DNA of 64,000 bases from Deminuibacter soli (lineage in GTDB: Bacteria > Bacteroidota > Bacteroidia > Chitinophagales > Chitinophagaceae). Of this stretch, positions 18,032 through 27,412 are shown piece after piece; positions within the stretch are counted from its first letter, which is position 1, and each line of letters begins with the position of its first letter. The notes beneath the pieces are model-generated. The model was not told the DNA's origin and did no database searches. It saw only the letters and a program-made list of their open reading frames with translations. A program made the position numbers and the translations under genes. The DNA lies in NCBI RefSeq assembly GCF_003412455.1, contig NZ_QTJU01000002.1:496001-560000 (forward strand), in the 5' to 3' direction.

Positions 18032-18271
18032 TTAATTCTTGCTGATCACAAACTGGAAGGCCGGCGGCTCAACCGAGTAATATAAATTGGTAATGTCTTT
18101 AACCTTTGTAACCGTTTTACGTTTCTTAACATTGAACAAATCGTACGACACCAGGAACGTGTGCAGTGAATGAATGCGCAGCAGCATTTTCTGCATTAGC
18201 TCAGTTTCGGCAGTGATGAACTCCGGTGTAATCTGTTGGTTGCGGTGAACCAGGATAAGTTTGTTGTTCAT
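18032..18271 (-). CDS. Small protein of unknown function
   Basis: A 79-residue protein that I do not recognise. The start at 18271 (MNNKLILVHRNQQITPEF) is preferred over an upstream methionine because the extra 23 residues look like untranslated leader. It is mixed alpha/beta with a basic centre (FNVKKRKTVTKVKDITN) and no membrane helix. A minus-strand terminator follows, which supports a real transcript. No function is suggested. Confidence 0.55.
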   Translation of the reverse strand: MNNKLILVHRNQQITPEFITAETELMQKMLLRIHSLHTFLVSYDLFNVKKRKTVTKVKDITNLYYSVEPPAFQFVISKN

Positions 18272-18479
18272 GTTTTTTGTTTGTTGTGATTGACAGTACA
18301 AGATTACGACCCCGCCCTGGTTGCATCGATATAAAAACAATTAAAACAATATTTATATATGATTAAATGCTTTTATTTTATTTCAATGCTTTTTAAGGAG
18401 ATACTGTAATTTTAAAATCAAATGCAGTCACAGCAAGCATTACAATTTACTGGGCTGTTTTTAAGTTGAAGCAAAAAGT

Positions 18480-20705
18480 ATGGATTATACCCGGGAATTC
18501 CGCAAGTTCATCAACAGCCAGTACCTCTATACGGGTATCCGTATTACGGCCGGCGTAATTATCCCGGCAGTACTGCTGCATCATTTCGGCCTGCTGGCCA
18601 CCATGATGTCTGTTCCGCTGGGTGCATTGTGTGTGAGCCTGACTGATAATCCCGGCCCGCCGCATCACCGCCGCAACGGTTTAATTGCAAGTGTGATCAT
18701 CAACTTTATTGTTGCGCTGATAACAGGGTACAGTCATCACCTGCCCTGGCTGGTATCTATCGAGATCGTTGTTTTTGGTTTGTTCTTCACACTGATCGGC
18801 GTGTACGGCACACGCGTTAACTCCATTGGGCTAATTGCCTTGCTGGTATTTATATTCACCATCGATAACCGCAGCAGCGGCAATGCCATTTTACTGCAGG
18901 CTGCTTATTTTTCTATAGGTGGTATCTGGTATGCGTTTCTAAGCCTGGTATCGTATACGCTTCGCCCGTATAAACTGATTCAGCAACTGCTGGGGGAGTG
19001 TTTGATTGATACAGCCCGTTACCTGCAAACAAAAGCTGCTTTTTACGAACACACACCCGATTACACCAAAGACACCAGTGAGCTGATTCATTACCAGGTA
19101 CTGATTCAGCAGCACCATGCAGATTTAAGGGAGATGCTGCTGAAAACACGCAGCGTGGTAAAAGAATCAACCAGGAAAAGCCGCATACTGATGATGATGT
19201 TTTTAGACAGTATTGACCTGTTTGAACGCATCATGACCTCGCAACAGGATTATGTGACCCTGCACAAGGAATTTGATGATACCGGCATCCTTGATCAATA
19301 CGGCAATATGATTTTACTGCTGGGTAACGAACTGCTCGAAACCGGCCTGGCCGTGCAAAGCGGTTTGCGTGTACACACCGGTGTAGATGCCAATGCAGCC
19401 CTGCAAAAAACAACGGAAACATTCCAGGAACTGCGCAAGCGTTACCTGAACCCCGATACCATTGAAGGTTTTATTAAACTGCGTCATATTTTGTACAGCC
19501 TGCAGGACTTAACGGAACGCATTACCCGCCTGCAAAGCCTGAGTACCTACAATGATGCAACCCTATTGAAGAAAGTAGGGGAAGAAGTGGCGCTGGATGA
19601 ATTTGTAAGCCACCAGGAAATAGACCCGCATTTGCTGGCCGATAACCTGTCGCTGAAATCGGGCACGTTCAGGCATGCAATACGGCTGGTAGTGGCGCTG
19701 CTGATCGGGTACGTGGTTTCACTGCTGTTTCCGCTGGGGCATGGTTACTGGATACTGCTCACGATTGTCACCATTATTAAACCGGCCTATAGCATTACCC
19801 GGAGCCGCAATATCCATCGTTTGGCAGGCACGTTGATAGGCGGGTGCATTGGTTTTGTAACGCTGTATTTTACAGACAATCATACTTTCCTGTTTATCAT
19901 GATGCTGGTGGCGATGATTGTATCGTACAGCTTTTTAAAACTGCAATACCTGGTAAGCGCTGCAGCCATTACGGTGTATGTGTTGCTGAGCTTTTTCTTT
20001 TTAAGTCCGGCCGGTTATACACACGTATTAACCGAACGTGTGCTCGATACCCTGATTGGTTCAGTGATTGCCTTCGCCATTTCGTCGTTTGTATTGCCCA
20101 GCTGGGAGCATGAGCAAATCATGTCGTACATGCAGCAAGCATTGCGGGCCAACCGCTATTATTTCGATACGGTAGCTGCAGTGTTTACCGGCAGCCCGCT
20201 GAATATGACGGAGCAACGGCTTGCACGCAAGGAGGCCTTTGTGGCGCTGGCCAACCTGTCGGATAATTTCCAGCGCATGCTGTCTGAGCCGAAAGACAAA
20301 CGCCCGCGGCTGGAGCATTTTCACCAGTTTGTGGCGCTTAACCATATGCTCACTTCCTATATTGCCAGCCTCTCATACTATGCACAGCGCAGTGCTGCAC
20401 AATACGCATCGGCAGATTTTCAACCACTGGTGCAGCAGGTAGATCTGCAGTTCAGGCAGGCAACGGAATTGCTGGAACGTAAGGTAGATGTGCAGGCCGT
20501 AAGCCTGCAAAGCAAACACCCCATCAGCGGCAAGGTGCAGGAGTTGATGATACAACGCCGCAAAGAGCTGGAAAGCGGTACGGTAGAAGCAGGGCAGTCG
20601 GTACGTAAAACGCTCTCAGATCTCAAAACCATCACCGACCAGTTTGCGCTCATCAGCACCATTACGGTAGATGAAATACGTGTGTTGCAGAAAATACTCG
20701 AGTAG
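18480..20705 (+). CDS. FUSC-family inner-membrane protein (YccS/YhfK-like)
   Basis: A 741-residue membrane protein with two hydrophobic blocks, one near residues 20-165 and a second near 400-535, separated and followed by cytoplasmic helical domains. This duplicated six-helix arrangement, with the segment YWILLTIVTIIKPAYSITRSRNIHRLAGTL split over the second block, is characteristic of the FUSC/YccS superfamily, whose members include aromatic-acid efflux proteins (AaeB). Its substrate is not evident. Its stop codon abuts that of the convergent ubiX gene with no spacer. Confidence 0.85.
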   Translation: MDYTREFRKFINSQYLYTGIRITAGVIIPAVLLHHFGLLATMMSVPLGALCVSLTDNPGPPHHRRNGLIASVIINFIVALITGYSHHLPWLVSIEIVVFGLFFTLIGVYGTRVNSIGLIALLVFIFTIDNRSSGNAILLQAAYFSIGGIWYAFLSLVSYTLRPYKLIQQLLGECLIDTARYLQTKAAFYEHTPDYTKDTSELIHYQVLIQQHHADLREMLLKTRSVVKESTRKSRILMMMFLDSIDLFERIMTSQQDYVTLHKEFDDTGILDQYGNMILLLGNELLETGLAVQSGLRVHTGVDANAALQKTTETFQELRKRYLNPDTIEGFIKLRHILYSLQDLTERITRLQSLSTYNDATLLKKVGEEVALDEFVSHQEIDPHLLADNLSLKSGTFRHAIRLVVALLIGYVVSLLFPLGHGYWILLTIVTIIKPAYSITRSRNIHRLAGTLIGGCIGFVTLYFTDNHTFLFIMMLVAMIVSYSFLKLQYLVSAAAITVYVLLSFFFLSPAGYTHVLTERVLDTLIGSVIAFAISSFVLPSWEHEQIMSYMQQALRANRYYFDTVAAVFTGSPLNMTEQRLARKEAFVALANLSDNFQRMLSEPKDKRPRLEHFHQFVALNHMLTSYIASLSYYAQRSAAQYASADFQPLVQQVDLQFRQATELLERKVDVQAVSLQSKHPISGKVQELMIQRRKELESGTVEAGQSVRKTLSDLKTITDQFALISTITVDEIRVLQKILE

Positions 20706-21272
20706 CTATTTTTCCCGCCCCCATTGATAACTGTTGGTTTGCAAACCGGCCAGGTCAAGCAGCCGGTTAACCACGGTGGCGGCCATTTCCTCCATGGTTT
20801 GGGGGCGACTGTAAAACGAAGGGGAGGCTGGGCAAATGATGCCGCCTGCCAGGGTAACGGTTTCCATATTGCGGATATGGATAAGGTTGTACGGTGTTTC
20901 ACGTACCGCGAGGATCAGTTTTCTTCTTTCTTTCAATATTACATCGGCTGCGCGCGTAAGCAGGTCATCGCTGATGCCGCCGGCAATGCGTCCCAGCGTT
21001 CCCATGCTGCAGGGTACAACAATCATCACATTGTACTGCGCGGAGCCGGAAGCAAAAGGAGCAGAGAAATCGTGCTTGTCATAAAAGGTAAACGGGTAGC
21101 CGGTATAATCTTCATTACCCAGTTCTGTGCGCCACACGGTACGTGCATTGTTGCTCATTACCACGCCCACGCTTTCCCATTGCTCTTTCAGTTTCAGCAA
21201 TGTGTTCAGCAGCAACTGTGCATAAATGGATCCGCTGGCACCTGTAATCGCCACCACGATTTTGTTCTTCAT
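20706..21272 (-). CDS. ubiX: Flavin prenyltransferase UbiX/Pad1 family
   Basis: A 188-residue enzyme that attaches a dimethylallyl group to FMN, making the prenylated cofactor used by UbiD-type decarboxylases. Family marks are the N-terminal ITGASGSIYAQ flavin-binding loop, the segment VVPCSMGTLGRIAGGISDDLLTRAADV, and LAVRETPYNLIHIRNM. No ubiD gene is in this window. A minus-strand TACCTTTG box lies only 5 bases before the start codon, so the messenger may have almost no leader. Confidence 0.95.
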   Translation of the reverse strand: MKNKIVVAITGASGSIYAQLLLNTLLKLKEQWESVGVVMSNNARTVWRTELGNEDYTGYPFTFYDKHDFSAPFASGSAQYNVMIVVPCSMGTLGRIAGGISDDLLTRAADVILKERRKLILAVRETPYNLIHIRNMETVTLAGGIICPASPSFYSRPQTMEEMAATVVNRLLDLAGLQTNSYQWGREK

Positions 21273-21276
21273 CCCG

Positions 21277-21306
21277 CAAAGGTAGGGAAACCTGCGGCGC
21301 AGGTTT
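21277..21306 (-). promoter_or_regulatory. Promoter box and palindrome upstream of ubiX
   Basis: TACCTTTG on the minus strand (21277-21284) fits the -7 consensus. Immediately upstream is the palindrome AAACCTGC-GGC-GCAGGTTT (21288-21306), well placed to act as an operator. No clear -33 element is visible. Confidence 0.5.
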
Positions 21307-21313
21307 CAGCGGA

Positions 21314-21494
21314 TAGCTTTTAGCAGGTAGCAGTTAGCTTGTTTTGCCGCATCGCCTTCGGCGACAGTCACAACTGGAAAACAGCTGCAAGCTTCAAGCT
21401 GCGAGCTGCGAGCTTGTTTAGTGCAAATCGCCTGCGGCGAGAAGCATAGTACCCGCTAAGATAGTCTCGACCGTCGATGTCCCGATTCTCGATG
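21314..21494 (-). repeat. Composite intergenic repeat, copy 1
   Basis: Read on the minus strand this gap contains, in order: CGAGAATCG-type words with ATCTTAGCG, the palindrome TCGCCGCAGGCGA (21428-21440), several AGCT/CAGCTCG words, a second palindrome TCGCCGAAGGCGA (21352-21364), and GCTACCTGCTAAAAGCTATCC. The same words in the same order occur at 46583-46701 and partly at 56957-57050. Nothing in the 21273-21592 gap looks coding. Confidence 0.65.
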
Positions 21495-21592
21495 GCTTTC
21501 CCCGCTCACCCTCCTTATCCGCCCTTCCTGCCGTTTTTTTTCGGCTTATCAGCCAAAATTGCCCTAATTTCCGCACCAAATTTTTTACAAGG

Positions 21593-23734
21593 ATGAGGAG
21601 AATCTACGTACCACTTGCTGTATTAAGTATGGCCATTGCCCTGCCTTGTGCAGGTTTGCTGGCCCAGCAGCAGGCGCTTTCCACAGCTCAGATGCTGAAA
21701 AACGATCGCAAAGGATTGATGAAGGAAATACCCCGTATTACCGGCTGGCAGGATGATACCCATTACCTGTTAACACAGGGCCAGGGCGCAGGCACCACCA
21801 GCATTGTAGACGTTGCTACCGGCAAAGAACAGCCTTACCCCGGTGCGGATAAAAAAGACGAGGTTTTTGTACGTAACAACGATGTGTTTTTTAAAAGTGC
21901 CACCGGTACCGAGAAACAACTGACACACGATACCATCGAAGAAAAAAATCCTACGCTGTCACCCGACGGACAGAAAGTGGCTTTTACCCGCAGCAACAAC
22001 CTGTATGTGGTAACCATTGCCAGCGGTGCAGAGAAACAATTAACCACCGATGGTACAGACCTTATTTACAATGGCTGGGCATCCTGGGTATACTATGAAG
22101 AAATTCTGGGCCGTCCCAGCAAATACCGCGCTTTCTGGTGGAACCCGGACAGCAAGCAGATTGCCTACATGCATTTCAATGATACGCGCGTGCCGCTGTT
22201 CCCTATTTACGGTGCAACCGGCCAGCATGGTTATGTAGAAAACACGCGTTACCCCAAGGCAGGTGATCCCAACCCCGAAGTAAAGGTAGGTGTGGTGAAC
22301 ATTGACAATGCCAATACGGTTTGGGCCGATTTTAACGAACGCGATGACCAGTATTTCGGTACGCCTTTCTGGACACCGGATGGCAAATCCCTGTGGCTGC
22401 AATGGATGAACCGCGGCCAGGATCACCTGGTGGTATACGGCATTGACCCTGCTACCGGCAGCAAAAAGCCTGTGTACGATGAACAGCAGAAAACATGGAT
22501 CGACTGGCTGGATGATATTCACTTTTTACCCGGAAACAAAGGGTACGTGGTACAAAGCGATAAAAGCGGCTGGATGCACATTTACCGCTACGATATGAGC
22601 GGAAAACTCATTAACCAGGTAACCACCGGCGAATGGACGGTGAAAGATGTGCTGCTGATTGATGATCAGAAAAACATAGCATATTTCACTGCCCGCAAAG
22701 AAAACTCTGCGCGTTTTGACCTGTACAGCGTTCAGCTGGATGGCAAAAACCTGAAAAGGCTCACTTTCGGTGAATACAATAATGCCATCAGCCTTTCGCC
22801 CAAAGGCAGCTATTTTGTTACTACTTATTCAAATGTAAGCACACCTACCAAACTGACGCTGGTAGATAACAAAGGCAAAATAGTACGTGAAATAGCAGAC
22901 AGCAAAGGCGATGAGCTGGGTAATTACCAGGTGGCCAAAACAGAACTGATCAGGGTGAAAACACCCGATGGGTTTGATTTGCCGCTGACCATTACCATGC
23001 CGCTGAATTATGATCCTGCTAAAAAATATCCTGTGCTCATCAGCATTTATGGCGGTCCTAATGCAGGTACCGTTTACGATAGCTGGAACTGGCGCGGCTT
23101 TGGCAGCACACAATGGTGGGCGAAAGAAGGTTTGATACAGGTGGCAATGGATCACCGTGGCTCGGGCCATTTCGGTAAAGCCGGTCAAAACTACCTGCAC
23201 CGCGACCTGGGCGACTGGGAAATTAAAGACTACGAAGAAATTGTAAAATGGCTTATTGCCAACAGGTCGGTTGACAAGAACAAAGTTTGTATCACCGGTT
23301 TCAGTTATGGCGGTTATACTACTTGTATGGCGTTGACCAAAGGTGCTGATTTCTTCACACATGGTATTGCAGGCGGCAGCGTAACCGACTGGATGCTGTA
23401 TGATTCGCATTATACAGAGCGCTACATGGATCTTCCTTCTGAAAATCCCGAAGGATATAAGAAAAGTGCCATTGCACCATATGTGAGCAATTACAAAGGC
23501 AACCTGTACATTGTACATGGCAACATGGACGACAATGTGCATATGCAGAACAGCATTCAGCTGATCGGCGCTTTAGAAGATCAGAAGAAAGTATTCCAGT
23601 TTATGATATACCCCGGCGGCCGTCATGGCTGGGCCAATGACCGCAACAAGTGGGCACATTTCAACAACGAGAAAACACGTTTCTATTACGAGAAATTATT
23701 GGAGAAACCAGTAGTGAAAGATGCGCTGGAATAA
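21593..23734 (+). CDS. Dipeptidyl peptidase IV-like S9 peptidase
   Basis: A 713-residue secreted serine peptidase with a signal peptide ending near LLAQQQA. The DPP-IV beta-propeller domain (about 90-440) includes the family signature WASWVYYEEILGRPSKYRAFWWNPD; in DPP-IV the paired glutamates of this region hold the substrate amino terminus, here in VYYEEI. The hydrolase domain carries Ser571 in GFSYGGY, Asp646 in GNMDDNVH and His678 in GGRHGW. It is a better match to true DPP-IV than the 822-residue relative at 8681, and is likely to cut X-Pro or X-Ala dipeptides in the periplasm. A bidirectional terminator follows. Confidence 0.95.
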   Translation: MRRIYVPLAVLSMAIALPCAGLLAQQQALSTAQMLKNDRKGLMKEIPRITGWQDDTHYLLTQGQGAGTTSIVDVATGKEQPYPGADKKDEVFVRNNDVFFKSATGTEKQLTHDTIEEKNPTLSPDGQKVAFTRSNNLYVVTIASGAEKQLTTDGTDLIYNGWASWVYYEEILGRPSKYRAFWWNPDSKQIAYMHFNDTRVPLFPIYGATGQHGYVENTRYPKAGDPNPEVKVGVVNIDNANTVWADFNERDDQYFGTPFWTPDGKSLWLQWMNRGQDHLVVYGIDPATGSKKPVYDEQQKTWIDWLDDIHFLPGNKGYVVQSDKSGWMHIYRYDMSGKLINQVTTGEWTVKDVLLIDDQKNIAYFTARKENSARFDLYSVQLDGKNLKRLTFGEYNNAISLSPKGSYFVTTYSNVSTPTKLTLVDNKGKIVREIADSKGDELGNYQVAKTELIRVKTPDGFDLPLTITMPLNYDPAKKYPVLISIYGGPNAGTVYDSWNWRGFGSTQWWAKEGLIQVAMDHRGSGHFGKAGQNYLHRDLGDWEIKDYEEIVKWLIANRSVDKNKVCITGFSYGGYTTCMALTKGADFFTHGIAGGSVTDWMLYDSHYTERYMDLPSENPEGYKKSAIAPYVSNYKGNLYIVHGNMDDNVHMQNSIQLIGALEDQKKVFQFMIYPGGRHGWANDRNKWAHFNNEKTRFYYEKLLEKPVVKDALE

Positions 23735-23760
23735 CGGGTGGTGAGCGTGAGTTAACCATT

Positions 23761-23789
23761 AAAAAGCCGGTGCCCTGCACCGGCTTTTT
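23761..23789. terminator. Bidirectional terminator between convergent genes
   Basis: A 13-base perfect stem AAAAAGCCGGTGC/GCACCGGCTTTTT with loop CCT. It works in both directions and touches the stop codon of the minus-strand gene at 23788. Confidence 0.9.
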
Positions 23790-24222
23790 ATATGGCTTTA
23801 AGTGCAGTAAGCAATGCACTGGCCTCTTCTTCCTGGCGAAGGGCAACCACATATTCGGTAGTAGTATAAGGTACTATAGAGAAACGGAATGTTTTATTGC
23901 TTCGTAATTTCAGGATATGGGTACCAAAGAAATCGCAGCTGAAAGATTGAATGTCGTTGCGGGTGAAATATTCTACCGGTCCTGATAAAAACATGCCTTG
24001 TTCATATGCGAAAGAGAACAGGGCGAAGCTGTGGTTGTGAAGATTGTAGCCGAGCAGGTAATTCTCGTGTACCCGCTTTTTGAACACCCATAAATAACGG
24101 GTATATGCATGCGGTGCATACAGAATTTCATATTGTTGCGGGGTATCCACTGTTTTATTGAATAGCTCACGCAACAAGGCAATGTTACCGTCACTCTTTT
24201 CCTGCGAAGGCTTGAAATACAT
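23788..24222 (-). CDS. Protein of unknown function
   Basis: A 144-residue protein not recognised by me. It appears soluble and rich in beta strands, with many aromatic residues (YEILYAPHAYTRYLWVFKKR, FFGTHILKLRSNKTFRFSIVPY). The C-terminus has a short helix with EEEASALL. It lies between phosphorylase (same strand, upstream, separated by a terminator) and the DPP-IV gene (convergent). The clean start and terminator context support a real gene; its role is open. Confidence 0.65.
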   Translation of the reverse strand: MYFKPSQEKSDGNIALLRELFNKTVDTPQQYEILYAPHAYTRYLWVFKKRVHENYLLGYNLHNHSFALFSFAYEQGMFLSGPVEYFTRNDIQSFSCDFFGTHILKLRSNKTFRFSIVPYTTTEYVVALRQEEEASALLTALKAI

Positions 24223-24344
24223 GATCGCAACTGTTTAACAATAAAGAAATGCAACCGGTGGTTTCACAGTGGATATGGGGATTGACAGATGGGCGTAGAA
24301 AATCTAAGTGAATATAATAAAAAAAACTCATTTGGCGTATATGG

Positions 24345-24376
24345 AAAAAGCAGCCCTGTTGCAAGGGCTGCTTTTT
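24345..24376 (-). terminator. Terminator after the phosphorylase gene
   Basis: AAAAAGCAGCCCT pairs with AGGGCTGCTTTTT around a short loop. It lies 20 bases beyond the phosphorylase stop codon on the minus strand. Confidence 0.88.
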
Positions 24377-24395
24377 AGTTTGCCGGGAATGGGCT

Positions 24396-26054
24396 TTAAA
24401 CCTTATACAGCAAATCGTAATATTCCTGCGCCATGCGGTTGCTGTCGAACTGGAAGCGAACATCGCGCATACCGTTTTTGATAATTTGTTTCCAGGTATC
24501 CGGGTTGTCGTAGTATAAGGGCAATACCTGTTTTTCGAGAATGTCGTACAACTGGTTCAGATCGTAATCATCCTGCTCATGCACGGTCATATGGGCATAA
24601 TCAGCCTTTGGCACAACAAAGCCATTGTGACCATGATCCATAAATTCGGGTATCCAGCCATCGTCGGTGCTCAGGTTTACGGCACCGTTCATGGCGGCCG
24701 TCATACCGCTGGTGCCGGATGCTTCGCGGGGTACGCGCGGGTTGTTGAGCCATATATCTGTTGCCTGTTTCAGGCGTTTGCTCAATGTTAACTCATACCC
24801 GATAAGTACGGCAACATTCTTATAATTTTTGCTGAGGTGCACCAGGTTATTGAAAGTGGAAATAGCCGGGTAATCCGAAGGGTAGGGCTTGCCTGCCCAG
24901 ATAATCTGCACCGGGTGTTTGGTGTTGGACAGCAGCTTTTCAAAACGCTCCTTGTCCTGCGTTAAAAAATCGGCACGTTTGTACCCTGCAAAACGGCGTG
25001 CCCATACAATGGTGAGTACATTGGGATCGAAGAGTTTGCCTGTTTGATCGGCCACTATTTCAAAAGCTCTTTTTTTAAGATGGCGTTTGCGGTCGTCGAA
25101 TGCCCAGTCATTGTTTTCCTCCATGGCGCGGTACAACTGTTTATCGCTCCAATAGCGCCAGTTCTGCGCATTGGTGATGGATAGAATAGGGCAGATGTTA
25201 TCATACTTGTGCCACATTTCGCGCGATACATGGCCGTGCAGCTGCGATACACCGTTGGCAATGCGCGCAAAACGCAGGGCTGCCAGCGAGTGGTTAAACA
25301 TATCATCGGGCATGCCGGTAACGCGGCGCACTTCGTCAATGTTCAGCCCGCAGAAATAGGTCATTTTATGCAACAGGTAAATATCGTGGCGTTCGTTGCC
25401 TGCTTCTTCCGGTGTGTGCGTGGTAAACACCATGCTTTTGCGCACCATATCAATATTGCGGAATTTGTTGAGCAGGTAAAAGGCGGCAGATACGCCGTGT
25501 GCTTCGTTCAGGTGATACACGTCCGGCGAATAATTCAGCTCGTCTACCAGCCTGGCGCCGCCAACGCCGAGCAAGATAAACTGGGCCACTTTGGTGGCAA
25601 CATTCGCATCGTACAGGCGATGGGTAATGGTTTGTGATACGTAGTCATTCTCCGGCAAATCGGTGCTCAGTAAAAACAGGGGAGCACTGTTAAACGTTTC
25701 GGGGTTCAGGTAATAGGCCTTCACCCAAACCGGTGCATCATGAATCAGTATCTGGAATTTAATGCCGGTGTCTTCCAGGAAGCCGGGTGTTTTTTCCATC
25801 CAGGTTACCTGCAGGGTCTGATCCTGGTTGCGTGCCTGGTCGTAATAGCCGTTCTTCCATAAAATACCTATGCCAATCAGGTTCTGTTTCAGTTCGTAGG
25901 CACTGCGTAGGTGCGAGCCGGCTAAAAATCCAAGTCCGCCGCTGTAAATCTTCAGTGGCTGGTGAATGGCAAATTCCATGGAGAAGTACGCCACTTTCTT
26001 GCTGTATCGTTCGTCGGCCTGATAGGGTACCTGGTAGTTTCTGAAGTTCGTCAT
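24396..26054 (-). CDS. Alpha-glucan phosphorylase homologue (GT35, short type) lacking the PLP lysine
   Basis: A 552-residue GT-B protein of the alpha-glucan phosphorylase family, which splits glycogen or maltodextrin with phosphate to glucose 1-phosphate. Family marks are YFSMEFAIHQPLKIYSGGLG at the N-terminus, THTPEEAGNE, the phosphate-site segment ARRFAGYKRADF and NNPRVPREASGTSGMTAAMN. In characterised phosphorylases the residue after that last Met is the lysine that binds pyridoxal phosphate; here it is Thr452 (codon ACG at 24699-24701). The rest of the active-site region looks intact. It may use another chemistry, or be regulatory or inactive. It is divergent from the LacI-type regulator of the galactose cluster and is followed by a terminator. 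Confidence 0.85.
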   Translation of the reverse strand: MTNFRNYQVPYQADERYSKKVAYFSMEFAIHQPLKIYSGGLGFLAGSHLRSAYELKQNLIGIGILWKNGYYDQARNQDQTLQVTWMEKTPGFLEDTGIKFQILIHDAPVWVKAYYLNPETFNSAPLFLLSTDLPENDYVSQTITHRLYDANVATKVAQFILLGVGGARLVDELNYSPDVYHLNEAHGVSAAFYLLNKFRNIDMVRKSMVFTTHTPEEAGNERHDIYLLHKMTYFCGLNIDEVRRVTGMPDDMFNHSLAALRFARIANGVSQLHGHVSREMWHKYDNICPILSITNAQNWRYWSDKQLYRAMEENNDWAFDDRKRHLKKRAFEIVADQTGKLFDPNVLTIVWARRFAGYKRADFLTQDKERFEKLLSNTKHPVQIIWAGKPYPSDYPAISTFNNLVHLSKNYKNVAVLIGYELTLSKRLKQATDIWLNNPRVPREASGTSGMTAAMNGAVNLSTDDGWIPEFMDHGHNGFVVPKADYAHMTVHEQDDYDLNQLYDILEKQVLPLYYDNPDTWKQIIKNGMRDVRFQFDSNRMAQEYYDLLYKV

Positions 26055-26327
26055 ATAGCTTATTCAATTTCTGGTAACTGTTGCAATATAGCAGTTAATA
26101 CGGTAATGTACTTTTTACACATTAATTCTCCCGCCCGGTAATCTCCCTGCACAATAGCCCAAGATAAAATGAAACCGGTAACGGTATCCATTTATTTCAG
26201 CAGCATCCCGGCTTCACGCCAAAGTCATACCAAAAAAAGGATTTAGCTGAAGGTTTGTTCAAAAACAACCTGGCAGGCAGGGGAGATGGCTGCAATTGAC
26301 GGCGCTATTTGCTTTTCATAAGAAAAA
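26055..26327. other. Intergenic region between phosphorylase and LacI-type gene
   Basis: No gene is apparent. This divergent spacer must contain the phosphorylase promoter, but I find no exact TAnnTTTG on that strand. The right end leads into the LacI-type promoter and operator. Confidence 0.5.
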
Positions 26328-26358
26328 TTTGTGTATTCGGGCAGGGCGATTACATTTG
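26328..26358 (+). promoter_or_regulatory. Promoter of the LacI-type regulator gene
   Basis: TTTG (26328-26331), 19 bases, then TACATTTG (26351-26358): an exact Bacteroidota -33/-7 promoter. The LacI-type operator begins at the next base. Confidence 0.75.
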
Positions 26359-26373
26359 TGTAAACGTTTGCAT
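26359..26373. promoter_or_regulatory. LacI-family operator 1
   Basis: TGTAAACGTTTGCAT has the LacI/GalR-family core with central CG (AAACGTTT). It covers the predicted transcription start of the regulator gene. The 14-base core TGTAAACGTTTGCA recurs exactly in front of galK. Confidence 0.82.
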
Positions 26374-26376
26374 AGA

Positions 26377-27408
26377 TTGCACGCCAAAACAACCATATCT
26401 GATATTGCCCGGGCGCTCAAAATTACCCCGGCCACCGTATCGCGGGCGCTCAATAATCACCCTGCCATCAGTGGTGAAACCAAACGGCTGGTACAGCAAA
26501 CTGCCGAAAAACTACACTATAGCCGTAACAAAATAGCTTCTTCCCTGCGTTTGGGAAAAACCTTTGTGGTAGGCATCATTATACCCAGTGCCAATATCAA
26601 TTTCTTCGGATCGGTTGTGCATGGCATTGAAAGCCTGGCTAACCAGCACAATTACAGCGTACTGATTTACCAAAGCAATGAAGCTGTTGAATTTGAACAG
26701 AAAGGCATTGAAGCATTCATTGGTGCACGGGTGGATGGCATTTTAGCCTCCATTGCCAAAAGCACCACCGATTTATCGCATTACGAAGCCATTGCACGGC
26801 GTAACATACCCCTGGTATTTTTTGACCGCGCGCTCGACAATATGACCGTTCCCTCAGTCATGATAGATGACTACAAGGGCGGTTACCTGGCTACTGAACA
26901 CCTCATTAAACAAGGATATACGCGTATAGCGCATATCATGGGCCAGCAGCACCTCACCATTTTCAGGGACAGGCTTAATGGTTACCTGGCTGCGCTGAAG
27001 CATTACGGCTTGCCGGCAGATGAATCGCTGCTGTTCCAGGGTAATGTTTCCATTGAATCGGGCAGGGAGGCCATTACCCATTTTCTGCAGTTGCCACAGC
27101 CGCCCGACGCGGTATTTGCGGTAGAGGATTTCACTGCACTGGGTGTTATCAAAGAGCTGAAACGTCGGAAAGTAAAAGTGCCCGGCGAAATAGGTGTTAT
27201 CGGGTTTGCAAACGAAGGTTTTGGAGAGCATATTACGCCCAGCCTGTCATCGATTGACCAGCAAACGGTGCAGATGGGGGAAGAAGCGTTTAAATTATTG
27301 TACGAGCTGATGTCTAAACCGGAATCAAAAACGGTGAAGTCAAAAGTGATTCTTGAGCCGGTGCCGGTTTTCCGTGCATCATCGCAAAAAGATTACCCGG
27401 TTGAGTAA
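26377..27408 (+). CDS. LacI-family transcriptional regulator, probably of galactose use
   Basis: A regulator of about 343 residues. The N-terminal helix-turn-helix is TISDIARALKITPATVSRAL followed by the hinge NKIASSLRLGKT, then a periplasmic-binding-protein-like effector domain (VVGIIIPSANINFFGSVVHGIE to the end). I place the start at the TTG at 26377, because the upstream ATG (26296) would put the promoter and operator inside the coding region and add a basic tail foreign to the family. TTG at 26368 is also possible. Two identical operator cores flank the gene, so it very likely controls itself and galK-galT-transporter; galactose or a derivative is the probable effector. Confidence 0.88.
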   Translation: MHAKTTISDIARALKITPATVSRALNNHPAISGETKRLVQQTAEKLHYSRNKIASSLRLGKTFVVGIIIPSANINFFGSVVHGIESLANQHNYSVLIYQSNEAVEFEQKGIEAFIGARVDGILASIAKSTTDLSHYEAIARRNIPLVFFDRALDNMTVPSVMIDDYKGGYLATEHLIKQGYTRIAHIMGQQHLTIFRDRLNGYLAALKHYGLPADESLLFQGNVSIESGREAITHFLQLPQPPDAVFAVEDFTALGVIKELKRRKVKVPGEIGVIGFANEGFGEHITPSLSSIDQQTVQMGEEAFKLLYELMSKPESKTVKSKVILEPVPVFRASSQKDYPVE

Positions 27409-27412
27409 ATAA

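Noticed and set aside
26296-26376. ATG at 26296 as start of the LacI-type regulator
   Set aside because: It would place an exact promoter and operator inside the coding sequence and add 27 residues unlike any LacI N-terminus.
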